This document shows, one piece after another, positions 12,301 through 24,500 of a DNA stretch of 64,000 nt; position 1 is the first letter of the stretch; each line of letters begins with the position of its first letter. The position numbers and the translations under genes are program-made. The notes beneath the pieces were generated by a model, which was not told the DNA's origin, ran no database searches, and saw nothing but the letters and a program-made list of their open reading frames with translations. Source of the DNA: Monocercomonoides exilis (lineage: Eukaryota > Preaxostyla > Oxymonadida > Polymastigidae); contig LSRY02000030.1 of assembly GCA_001643675.2 (NCBI GenBank), positions 103,501-167,500 on the forward strand. The letters are read 5' to 3'.

Positions 12301-15300
12301 CAGTCAGACACGAAGGAATTAAAGGGGAAAGAGAGAGATAAAGATAAAGACAAAGATAAAGACAAACACAGATTTTCACCAGAATCTCCTTCACACAGAA
12401 GAAACAAGCACACAAGAGATGTCAATGATCGCTTGTCTCAGTCACCTCCAAGCGTCCGAATGGGCTCAAGCTTCCCACGCCGCTCTTCTCTTTCTCCGCA
12501 GCCTGTTTCACCAGCATCCCCTGGCTCTCGGAGAAATACAAGAACACATTCGCATCTCTCCTCTGATCGCTCGGGCTCACTGTCACTGCACGGAATGCGT
12601 GTTAATTCTCCGGCTATCAGAGCAGCTTCTATTTCTCCGAATTCACCAAGTTCTCTTGCATCTCCATCGAATTCAAGTGATAAACACGAGATGTCGAAGA
12701 CTAATGATGGATTGACGTACAGAAAAGCACTATTTTTGAAGAGATCTTCTTTTCCTTTGGTTTATGCGCCTTTCTCAAAGAGACAGGTTTCAAAGATATA
12801 CTCACTGAACAGCTCAAGCCAGATGCTATCTTTTCTTTTCTCGAATCACCCAATGCAATCTCATTCATTTCAATTATCTTGCTTCAAAAGGGATAAAACG
12901 GAAAAAGCAGATAAAAATGATAAAGAAGATGCAACAGCATCTAACCTGTCCAGTGAATCACAAAACCATACATTAGTATTATTCAACGAAGCACCAGATG
13001 CTGCAAAGATGGCAATTTCGATGCTTTCAAACACAGCTCCTCCGACTCTTCTCTTTACAGCCAGCTTGATTGCACTCACAGAACTTGTCTCTGCTTTCTC
13101 CACCAGCGTCGTTCGCTTCATTGTTTCCCTGTCGAACTCTCAAACACCTTCAGAAGCAGACATTGCGACATTCAACAGATCGCTGAAACCTTCACATTCC
13201 AGAAAGAAGTCGCAAAAGATGGACATTTTCATGTCTCCATCACCTCCTCTGAGGGATTTTACAACCACAAGCAGACCAGCATCCCCCTTTTCTCTTTCAC
13301 GAAGACATTCAATTAAGCAAGCAGATGAAGTGGCATTGGGACAGTCTCAAGCATTTGCACAAGCCCAGCATGCACCAAAACACTCTTCTTCTGCTTCTGC
13401 ACTGCCTACCTTTGAACCCTCCTGTTTCACATCATCATCATCATCATCAACCTCTCCTTCTTCTTCATCTTCCTCTTCTGAGATGTTTGTATCCTCACCA
13501 TCTTCCATGAAGCCCACCTCCTTTGAGCCCATCAGCACGCCCCAAAGGCCTCTTTCTATGCGAGCCATGCCCGAGCAGTTGGACTTGATACGCTCTCCAG
13601 TGAATCCTCAGGCTGGCTATGGAAAGACACAAGGAGAGGCAGCAACAGCACTGTCTGTGTTAAACTCTGATGTGAGCGAGGGGGCAGATGCACTTTCATT
13701 CAACCCACTCAGCTCCTCGTCGCTTCAGAACCAGATGGCTCAATCATCGTCTGCTGGCACAAGTCAGCAGGAAGTGTCGTTTCTGGCTGACTCAGATTCA
13801 GCAACGCAGTTTGATAGATCATCAACTTTGACTTGTGGAAATTCAGTTTCAAACACAAGTTCAAATATAAGTTCAATTTCAAACACAACAGAAACATCAA
13901 GTCAACCTCCATCTTCCACAGTGAAGACTCAGTCCACCTTGGAAACAGCAAAGATCCTCCAACTTTCGTGGCTAAAGATGGACTTTGCAGTGCAGATGCA
14001 TCCCAATTACCTGTCGCTGAGCAAGTCGCAGTGGATGTTTGACGAGAAACAGCAAGTGGTGAAGACACACCGCAGACATCGCAACAATGTTGGGCCTCCG
14101 ATTTCGCAGACTGTAAATGTGACAGACGAGAACACATTGATGGGCACACTGTTTATGATCAACAACAAAAACCCTGCTGACTCTGATTACGACTCCAGCG
14201 AAGATGATTCCAACTGCTCCAGCAGTGAAGATGCAGAAGAAGGGAAAGCAGCTACCAGTGAGGATGATCAGAACTCATCATCCACGCATTCTCCTTCACT
14301 CTCCATGCCTTCTTTCTCTTCTCCCTCGCCTGTTCCTGCTGCTGTTCCTGGATCATCTTCTTCTCCTTTCCCCCAGTCTCCACAGTTCCGTCCATTCACT
14401 CAGCAAATTGAGAACCCTGTTCAGTTTTGCTCTTTCTCACCATCAACAAAACCTTCCCATGCTCCTCTGACACACCCGCGCAGAAGGCCGAAGAAGCCGT
14501 CGTTTCCCACTCAGCACTATCCGCTCATTACACAATCACCTCCTCCTCAAATGAGCAACCAGTCTTTCCCATCTTCTCCCACAATAGCTCCATCATCAGG
14601 GCGAAGAAGATTGCACTCAAAGAAGCTGAGGAGACAGGCACACCAGATCATCGAGGATGACAGCGAAGACATTACAGAACTGAGTGAGAAGAAGCAGATA
14701 GACAAGATCTACTCGAAAGTGAGTCTGCTGATGAACTCAGAGGCTGAGCTCAAGAGAATACGGGGACTGTCTGAGTGTTGTGATGGACTGACTACATTCA
14801 GGAAGACACTATCTTCACTGCCACCACTCGTCAACCCGAACGGCATTCAACTGGATGCATTGATTCAGTCGCTCACAAAAACAGAGGGTGAATGGGACAG
14901 AGGAATCAAGCAGCTATCTGCAGTGCAGGCGCTGGAGAACCAGAGAGCGAAGGAGAAAGAGAAAGGGAAGGACAAATCAGGGTCGGCGTCTTTGATCAAT
15001 CCGACTGATGATCCAGAAGCACTGGTGCCTCTGAGACAGGAGAGATTGGACTGCATTTTGTTTGTGAGGCAGCTGTTTAGATTGGCTCATACAGTCGATT
15101 TGGAGAAACTGTTTAAGAACAGGAGCTTCCAGGCACACATGCGGAAGAATATGAAATTGAGGCAGATAACAATATCGATTGCGCTGGGGCAGATGGATGA
15201 GATGGAGTATCGCTTCAGAACATTCAAGAAGATGAAGTATGAAGCACAGCACACACAACAGTTGATGCAGCAGCAAATGGAACAGGAACAATTGCAAAAG

Positions 15301-18300
15301 CAACAACAGCAACAACAAAATCAGAATCAGGAGCAGGAGCATAACGAAGAAGGAGGAACAGGAGAAGTTAGTGAGAACGGAGCAGATAAACTGAATGCAA
15401 GTGAAAATACAACAAGCGTTGAGAATGATGATTCAACTCAAACACAAAGCGAAAAGCAGACATCAACAAATACTACAATGACAATTTCATCCACACCATC
15501 TACAAGTACTCTATCTGCTTTAGAACCAAATAATATGTCTCTGAGCTATACCTATTCATTCTCCAATATGTCATCACCAATGTCATCAACATTATCATCA
15601 TCACTATCATCAGCATCTATATCGACAACTCCACTTCCTCAACAGCCTTCTCTTCCAAAGGCCTCGCGCATTGTCTCTCTGGCAATTGGTTTGTATCCCT
15701 CCCTTCGCGCCTCCCATGATGTGCTGACGAAAGCTTATCTGCCGACCAGCTCCGCCCCGCCTGGCTTTGTGCAGCAAGTGCGTGGTGCGTCTCTGAGAGA
15801 CTACAGAAACAGCTTTGCACTCGCCACATACACTCAGCTGCCGAACCATCTGCAAGCTGCCAGCCCGATTCCGGTGGCATACCAATACGGCTCTACTGCA
15901 TCGACAGCAGCAGCAATTGGGACAAGCGCCCAGGGCATGCAGCCACAACCTCTGCAGAAATCTTTGAATCCGCCTCGTGCTGTCACAGGATCACCGATTC
16001 TGTCATTCAATTCTTCCACTCTTGGCGACGATAGCAGGGCACCTCTCCCAATGCCCATTCAACAGCCCATCTCCATCCACAGACAAAGCATGGATCTGAG
16101 CAAAGAAAGTGGAGAAGGAGGCAACAATGCAGAGTTTACAGAGGATGCAAGCGAACAGGAAAGCTGGGCGGGTCAAACAGGAAGCTTTTGCACTCCAGTG
16201 TCGATTGGATCTCGTGGCCTGAGTGGGATGAGTGGAGTCAGTGGAGTCAGTGGAATGAGCGGGATATACAATGATAAGGACATGACCTGTGGAACTGGGC
16301 TGTCTGTGAGAAGGAATTCAATGTATCCAGAGGATGCAGCGATGATTTCCGAGGGAATGTCAAATGGCTCGAACCAATTCAGAAGGCCAGGTGCTCAACA
16401 ACCTGACGGATCAAACGGAATTGCATCGAGTATTTTCAACGCAATCACAGATTCTTCTGTTGGCTTGCCAAATGATTCAATGAATCCATCATCGGTCTCA
16501 TCGATTGCGCTGTCTGCTAACTCAGGAATATACAAGACACCCAGCTTTTTGGATACCTCCACTGCATCCTCATATGCGGAGCATCATTTCCCTCGTCCTG
16601 TTCCTCTGAACAGCTCAACCAGGCAGCAGCAACAGCAGCTGGTCCAACAGCCGCAAATGCAATTTTCTCAGCAAGGGCAGATAAAGTCACTTTCTTCGAG
16701 ATCATATTCTGTCTCATTCATGCAATCTGCACAGGCTGATCAGAATGTCACGATGGATGTGCACCCATCATCTGTCCACACACTCACATCAGCACACTCC
16801 TCTTCTTCTCCTCTTTCGCCTGCTTCTCCTTTCTCTCCGCTTTCCCCGCTTTCTCCAACATCCCCACAGCACTCACAGCACTCACATCACTTGCACCACA
16901 CACCCACCACTTCCAACTCCTCTAACAAAGAACAGTTTTCTTCTCCTTCTCGTTCCTCTCGCGCTCTCCCCAGTCTTTTCTCTGATTCCAACAACGCCTC
17001 GCTTTACTCTGAACAGCTGCCCATCAGTTCTTCCTCTGCCTCTTATGCCCCAATGCCATCAATTGTGTCAACAGTCGACAATGTGGCGCTGCTCCACCGG
17101 CGCAGCATGGACGATCCGAATGTGTCTCCGCTGCTGTCTGACCAAGCAGGTGACAGCACACCTGACTCATTCTATCAGAGCCAGTCCTCGCAGCTGTCTT
17201 CAGAACACAGCAACAAGCTGAACTCTTTGCAAATGCCATTCCCTGGCCATTCGCCTTCACCTTCTCCAGAGTTAACGCTGGACAAAGCATACTCCATTTC
17301 GCTGTCTGAAGGAGAACGCACAATGTCCTCATTCTCTTCCTACTTCGCACTCACTGAGCAGCAAAGCAGACACACACAGCCGGCTTTCCTTCTTTCACAT
17401 GCAGAGCATCGCAATCTGACAAGGCATTTTGCCGAGCAGCTGCAGTCAATTCCACTCAGTTTTGGAGCACATTCAGCTTTCTGCTCGTTCGATTTTGGTG
17501 TGTTGGGCGTTATTTTAGGGGAGGAGGCAGAAGAAGCAGAAGAGGAAGGAGACAAAGAGAAAGAGATCTATATGAGCGAAGGAGCAGACAGAAGAAGGAA
17601 GCAGGTGAAGCGGATGAAGATGGAAGTGACAGGGAAAACATACTCCACATACCACAAACAGAAAGGAAGCGACATTCAACCAGTGAATGGGCAAAGCGAT
17701 TCCTCTGAGCGGAAGATGAAGCGAGCCAAAACCGCGTTCCTGTCTTCATCACAGCAGCCACTCAGCTCTGTGGACTTCCTCGGCTGCCCCGTCTGCTTCC
17801 GCTCATTCATCAGGGCGCATGTTTTATCGATGGTTGAGATTGGGAAAGCATTCAGCAGGAGTGTTTCTCTGATTAAACAGCACTCGTTTTTCATTTTTAG
17901 TGTCTGCAGGCAGAAGGAGAATAAAGATGCAACTGGGTTTAGAACAGATAGGCAGAGAGGGAGTGAGGAGAGGAATGGGGTGAATGGAATCAGCTATAGG
18001 AAGATGGGGCTTGTGGAATATAATGCCAATCTTGCAAGTCAGAATGGAGAAGCGACAATTAGCACTTCAAATAACTTTAAATCGCAAAGTTACACATCAT
18101 TTGAAACATTGCTGCAAAAGATAAGTGTTGGCCCCAGTCAGATACAGAATGCTACTCCGCTCACACATGAAGAGCAATCTCTTTGGCATTCATTCTATTT
18201 ACTTCATGTGTCAAATGGAGTTACAAGCAACAAAACTCCGATTTTTTGTGATTCTTCTTCGAGTGAATCAAAAACAGTCAATAATCGATTGCCACTATCA

Positions 18301-20213
18301 CACCAGGAGCAAACTCCAGTCTGCACAGCAATAAATCTGTCTTCTCTTTACAATCTGTGCACTTTTTCGCAAATGCAGAAGAAGAATCAGCTGTTTAAAC
18401 CATCCATTCTTCAAACTGCACCATCACAGCTTCACACTCAGTTTCAGAATCATTCTCAGATACAACCTCAACTACAACCTCAATCTCAACCTCAATCTCT
18501 CACTCGGTTCAGAGTCCATTGCCTTCCATCGTTCCACTCAAGACGACTTCTGCCTGTTCTCATTCCGTCTGTCCCTCTCCCGTTTCCTCAATCGCTTGAA
18601 CATCCAACGTCTTTGAGTGTGATGAAGATGTTGTTTTGTGACAGCCAATCTCCAATTGTCATATTTCCACTCACAGCAATCAAGTCAGTGAAGGTTGTTT
18701 CTGATGCACAAGTGATGAATTCTCAAGTGTCTGATCATCCAATGCCTCTTTCATCTTCTCTTCCTGGCACTTCTTCCTTGTCTCATTCTTCTCGTCTTCC
18801 TTTTGCTCGCATCGAGAACAATGAAACTAATCACAGTGATGTTGGCTCGCTTTCTTCTTCCTTCTTCGACAGCTCCTTCCGCACCGATCATATTGCCCTG
18901 ATGCTTCCCAATTGTAATTCACAGTTCAAAGAAAGAATTCAGAATGAACAACTTTCAACTCTTGCTCTGCCTACACTTGCATCAGATTCTGAAGCAGCAT
19001 CTGCTTCTATGCCTTCTTCTTCTTCTGCTTCTTTGTCTTCTTCTTCTCCTCCTCAATCGAAAAAGCGTTCAGTTCTTGAACCAATTTCGAAGCATATTTT
19101 CCCATCGAACATTCCCAAAGAAATCGCACAAATTCTTCAGAAGCTGTCTAAAGATGATGAAACATATGTGAATGCATTCAATCCACGACGAAACAGTTCT
19201 GATGTAAAGATGGGATTAGCTCATAATACTGCCTCTATTTCTGTTTCTTCTTCTTCTTCTTCTTCTTCTTCTTCTTCTTCTTCTTCTTCTTCTTCTTCTT
19301 CTTCTTCTTCTTCTTCTTCTTCTTCTTCTTCTCAATCGCCTTTTCACTCTCCTGCTTCTTCTCCCTCTGCTTCTCCTCTGTCTTCTCCTTCTCCTTTTCT
19401 TTCTCCTTCCTTTTCTCCTTCTCCTTCTCCTTCTTCCTCATTCGACTCATCTTCCACAGCTCCTTTGCTCCTTCCTTCTCCTTTCAATCTGCCGCAACCA
19501 AATTCAAAGGAAATCGAAGTTCCTCTTTTTAAAGGTGTCCAATGGGATACTCTTGCCCATCTCATTCAAACTTTCTTTTCTTCCTTCAGAGAAACAAGAA
19601 TGAAGAAGTCAAACGCTTTATCACTCGAACTGCTTCTTCGCCCAGAAAATAACAGAGCTAATCAAAATCCTTCGGTTCTTTCTCCTTTTCCTTCTTCTTC
19701 TGATATGCCAACTTCTTCTTCTTCATATCTGGAAGAAGAGAAACATAATATTTCCTCTTCTTTTGCTGCAGTTAAGAGCCATCCTTTGAGCTTCTTGCTG
19801 CCTTTTTCGTTTGTCAATCAGCTGTCTGTAAATGCCAATGCTGAAAAGAATTCCTTACAGCATTTTTCTGTTTCGGGTGTTAGTAATAGTAATAATAATG
19901 ATATTTCTTCTTCTTTTGCTTCTTCTTCTTCTTCTCTTTCATCATCCTCCATTTCTTCTTCTCCTTCTCCTTCTTCTTCTTCCTCTACCTCTTCATATTC
20001 TTTATCTTTTGCTTTCCATTCCTTTGTCCCACTTCGAAGTTTTATTGCTTACATTTCTGCATTTTCTGTGCTTGTACAGAATGAGCTAATGAACAGACAA
20101 AAAGAACATCTGAATTCATCTGGCAGTTCAAAGCAATCAGCTTCGACTGCCTCTATTCGATCTCTTTCTGGTGAACATGGCTCATCTTCTTATTCTTCTG
20201 CACCTTCTTCTTT

Positions 20214-20249
<36 letters not shown>

Positions 20250-21105
20250 TTCTTCTTCTTCTTCTTCCTCTTCCTCTTCTTCCTCTTCTTCTACTTCCTC
20301 TTCTTCTTCTTCTATTTCTTCTTTTTATCCTTCATTATTCTTCTCGTTCCTTCACAATATTCCATCAAACACACAAGAACACATCACAACAAACACGAAT
20401 CAATTGATTTCCAACCAGAACTTTCACATTCAGCTGCTCAATCCATTCGAATGGCTTGTTCTCTTCTTTGAACAGCAGAATCGCAGACTCACTTCTGAAT
20501 TTTTATTCAAAATACACTCAATTTCATTGTATCGTCCTTCAACCTCATTCTATTTGATGAGAAAAACAAACAAAAATAAATCGAAGAAGAAGGTTAACAA
20601 GAAGCAGATGACGTCACATGAGATGCAGAATATGCCTTCTTTGCTTTCTTCTTCTTCTTCTTCCTCTTCTTCTTTCCGTTCCTCTTCATCTTCATCTTTA
20701 TCTCGTAGAAATGAGCCATATAAGCAATTTGCTACTTCCTCTTACACAGACCCCTCGCTTCTCTCTCTCCGTTCTTCTTCTTCTTCTTCTTCTTCTTCTT
20801 CTTCCTTTTATCAGCAACAAATGTTATTATCTTCTAGATTCTCAAGCTCATTGCTTGGAAATACAAATACTTCATCATTGTCTTCTTCTTCTTCTTCTTC
20901 TATTTATCCTTCTCATTCTTCTTCACATTTGATTTCTTCTTCTCATTCAATTTCTAATTCTCATCCAAATTCTGCTTATTTGAGCCCTTCTTCAGATGGA
21001 TTGGACTATCTCTTGAATAAATGCGAGGTGACTTTCGTGTTCTCTTCTTGCCGGCAAGCAGACCTATTTGCCAATCTCATTGAAGCAACAAACTTCGTTT
21101 ATTAA
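6343..21105 (+). CDS. Giant leucine-rich-repeat protein, STK11IP/LIP1-like
   Basis: Exons 6343-6453, 6525-6944, 6993-7036, 7112-7319 and 7531-21105 join in frame to a protein of about 4785 aa. Introns are 71, 48, 75 and 211 nt, all GT-AG. The start is the ATG at 6343 (MPKATKSSDTKHIKILTFDN). Residues ~37-90 contain LKSFVCENSLQSLSVLFEGY, like the LK-LVC-NS segment of the LKB1-interacting protein 1 / plant LRR family. Leucine-rich repeats follow at ~120-250 (LTVLSLAHNRI, ITFLNLSHNQI, SVLDLSYNKL, LESLDLSKNEI) and end in NPIAQQANYRIRVFALF. The rest is serine-rich disorder with ordered islands near 9.6-9.8, 10.97-11.2, 13.97-14.16, 14.69-15.25 and 17.77-17.88 kb, and a C-terminus (CEVTFVFSSCRQADLFANLI) like the end of a PH-type domain. 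Human STK11IP, as I recall, is about 1100 aa. A scaffold role is inferred from the family. Nischarin or another LRR protein is the main alternative. Confidence 0.75.
19243..19332 (+). repeat. Pure (TTC)n tract encoding poly-Ser
   Basis: About 90 bp of uninterrupted TTC/TCT triplets inside the giant LRR gene, read as about 30 consecutive TCT serine codons. It is the purest of many TCT/TCA/TCC tracts in this gene and is expected to vary in length between strains. Confidence 0.9.
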
Positions 21106-21524
21106 ACACTCTTATAAAACTTTATTTAATTATATTTATAATAAAAATAATTTTTTTTGATAGTTTTTAATTTTCTGAAATGATTATTTCACTTTTTTTT
21201 TTCCTGTGTAAAAATTTTGTTAGATTAGTTTATTAAAAAATTTGAAATTTTTATTGTTTAATGGAATATTGAGTTTATTTTTGGCTTATGAGCAATGAGT
21301 CTGTATTGAAATGAGAAAGTTTATATGAATTTTCGATTTTTTTGAGTAGAAATGTTTTTATTCACTTAACATTTTTAACAATTATAAATCCATTGATTAT
21401 GGTTTGATCACCATTTTCATTCTTACGTCAGGTTATAAAGCTTAATTGTTGAATTCATTTCAGCATACAATAATAACATAAAAATTAGTAGCAATAACGT
21501 TAAGATCAGAGTTTTTTATTGCTT
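21106..21524. other. AT-rich intergenic spacer
   Basis: About 420 bp between the two giant genes. Apart from the AATAAA motif, no gene, repeat or RNA feature was seen. The promoter of the PP4R3 gene must lie here, but no recognisable core motif stands out. Confidence 0.6.
21140..21145 (+). terminator. AATAAA, candidate polyadenylation signal
   Basis: AATAAA 35 nt after the TAA stop of the giant LRR gene, followed by a T-rich stretch. Confidence 0.35.
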
Positions 21525-24500
21525 ATGGCGTCGTTGCACTTTCGTTCAAAACTTTTTGTGCTGAGTCCTGATGGAAAATGGATTGATCAAGGAACAGGTT
21601 GGACGGATGTGGAAAACGAAAGCATTATTATGGATATGGAAAAAATTGAGCCTGATGGCAGTCAAAAACAATTTGTGTCTTTTATTTCTCAAAAACCTGA
21701 TGATTACCTAAAAGAAGGAGGTATTTTAATGCCATTCTTGTTTTTGTTTAAAATAGTCAATGTTTGATACTATTTGTGAAAATTTAGATACTCTTATTGT
21801 TTGGACGGATTTGCTTTCTGGAAATGAATTTGCTATAAGTTTTTTGGTTAAATCAAACAGAGAAACTCTTTGGTTTGCAAAGCTGAATCATTTTTGTTAT
21901 TAACACTTTTGTTAGGACTATTATTCGAGATATTCAACAAAAAAGAACTACATTTCTTCCTCCAATATCTCATGAAGGGCTTCTTCTCCTTCCAGGTGTT
22001 TTACGTCGTTATTCCCTTTCTCCAATTTTAAGAGCAGAATTCACCCAGCACATGCTACGTGATGTATGTCCTTTATGAGCATTTTTTTGTATCGTTTGAG
22101 TTTATTCTTTAAAAAATTTCTCAACAATTGCAGAATTATCTTATCAGATTTTTAAAATTCCATTCTTCTGTAACAGTTCCCGAAGACATAATATCCATGG
22201 TCACAAAAAATCTGAAAGAGTGCATTGATGACAACAAGACGGACAGCCGACGTATCCATATGGACGATATTCCCACTGATTCATTTCCTCCACTCCCTTA
22301 TCTGATCACCTCTGAAGCTGAATGGCTGAAAATAACACACCCATCTCCATTGCCTTCTTCGGCTTTTTCTTCTCCATTCCCTTCACTCCCTTCTCTCTCT
22401 GCAAGCTCTTCTGCTTCAGAACTTTCTCCTTCCACGTCGGCTTCCTTGTCATCTACTTCTCCATCCAACTTGTCTTCAACTTCATCTTCTGAATCTCATT
22501 TCCCTTCTTCGTCCTCTTCTTCTTCAATGTCTTCTGTAACAAACTTTGCCCCTTACCCCGGCTCCTCAGCTTCTTCCTCTGCCTCCTCTTCTCCTGTCGC
22601 TGCACCCCCTCCCCCTCTTCCTCTTCCCCCTCCTCCTTCAAAAGTTCTCAACCGCTTCCCTGTTTCCCCCTTTGCCTCGTTCCATCCCGCTGAGCTACTG
22701 TTCATCGTAGTCCGGACGCTTCTCATCTTCTCTGCGCAGTCTCCTCTTCTGTTTTATGCCTTTGTCTCGTCGCCGGCGGTGCTGTGGATGGCGATTGGGT
22801 GTGTGGAGTGCGACACCACCACAAAGAAGAGGAGAAGACTTAGACAGTGGCTGAGAAAGAACGCAAAATGGAAATTCGTATGAGAGGAATCTTTAAATAT
22901 TCTTTTTTAAAAAAATTTTCTAGAATTTGTTATTTATGCATTTTGTTTGCTTTTCTAAAAGTCTTTTTGTGATTTTTATTTTTTTCTATTTTTTTTTTCT
23001 AAATGTAAAATAAATTTATTTTCTCACTATAATTCTAATTCCCCCTTTGCTTTCACCATTTTGTTTTTTTTCATATTTAGCCATTGGAATTCTTCGGCCA
23101 GAACTTAAGAGCACATCTGTCACTTGAATGCTTCATCGACACGACAGCCAATAGTCCTCTGTTTGACAATGATCAGCCACAAAGTTCTTCTCTAATTCAG
23201 TCGTCATCTCTTCAAATTCCATTGAACTCTCAACAAACTTCTTGTTTGGCTTTACCCTCCGGAGAAATAATAACTCACGAACAATCACAGTATTCATCAT
23301 CATCATCTTCTTCTTCTTCATCTTCAACACCCTCCTCTTCTCAAACAGCTTTGTCTGTTTCATCGCCCAACAATTCCCCATCTTCTCTCAATTTTGTCCA
23401 AGCCGAGCTGAAAATCTGCTTCCAGCGCATTCACACGCTCTATCTGCTGTCCTTTCTGAGGGACGTGGCGCTTGTTAGAGACATAGACGAGAGTCTGTTT
23501 GTGCAGATCAATGAAGAAATGAGGAGGACAAGTGAAGCTGTGCTGTCGGATATGCTGTGTGAGAGGAGATGGGATGTTGGGGAGAAGATGGAGGGTGAGG
23601 GGGAAGGGAAGAGTTTGGAAGGAAGTGGAAGAGAAGGAAGAGAAGGAGGAGGAGTTGAGAGCGAGAGGAAGAGGATGATGAAGGAGAGTCAGCATATGGA
23701 GATTGATTATGTTGTTCCTTTTTCCATGCAACATGCGCACAGAGAAGAAAGATCACATTTCATTCCATCCAGTTCAAAAGAAATGAAGACAGAAAGAATG
23801 AGCATTGTAGCTAAGCTTATCAAAACTCTGACACTTGCTTTCAAGAATAAGAATCAAAAATCCACATTTTTAGCATCAAATACAAAAAATACGCAATTTT
23901 CAGAGGGAAAAAACAGGATTTTAACGCAATCACCGACAAAAGCTCTCATTCCACACATTGAAGAAAGCACAGTTGCTTCAAATGCAGATCAAAATCTACC
24001 AACTTTATTTGCAACTGGCTCAGCAAGTCAATCAGAATTGCTTAATAATTCAAATGTTTCGTTGATTTCATCTTCTTCTTCCCCTTCCCCTTCTTCTTCT
24101 TCTTCTTCTTCCTCTTCCACTTCTTCCTCTTCATTATCAACCCCTTCATTCCCTTCCATCCCACAACTTATGCAATTCCTCTATGAAATCCTCCAACTTG
24201 CCCGCTCTTGTGCCTCTCCTCCTCCTGTCTCTGCCACCTCTGCCAATCCAGCTGCTGAATCATTCACTCATCCTTCTTCTCCTTCTTTGGGATCAGAAAG
24301 CGGAGGAGGAGGAGGAGGAGGAAGTGGCAGTGGAAATGGTAGTAGCAATAGTAATAGTACTGTTCAATCACAGCTTTTAGAGTCACTTTTGGCGGAGACA
24401 GAGAAAGGGGGGATAATGGAGATGTTATCGCTTGCATTGTATGGATGGAGGAAAGATGGAGAAGAGGAGATGCTGGTGGAGATGGAGAAGGGAGAAGAAG

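Noticed and set aside
23281-23340. Repeated TCT/TCA tracts considered as CRISPR-like or regulatory arrays
   Set aside because: There are no spacers of fixed length, they lie in an open coding frame, and the genome is eukaryotic.
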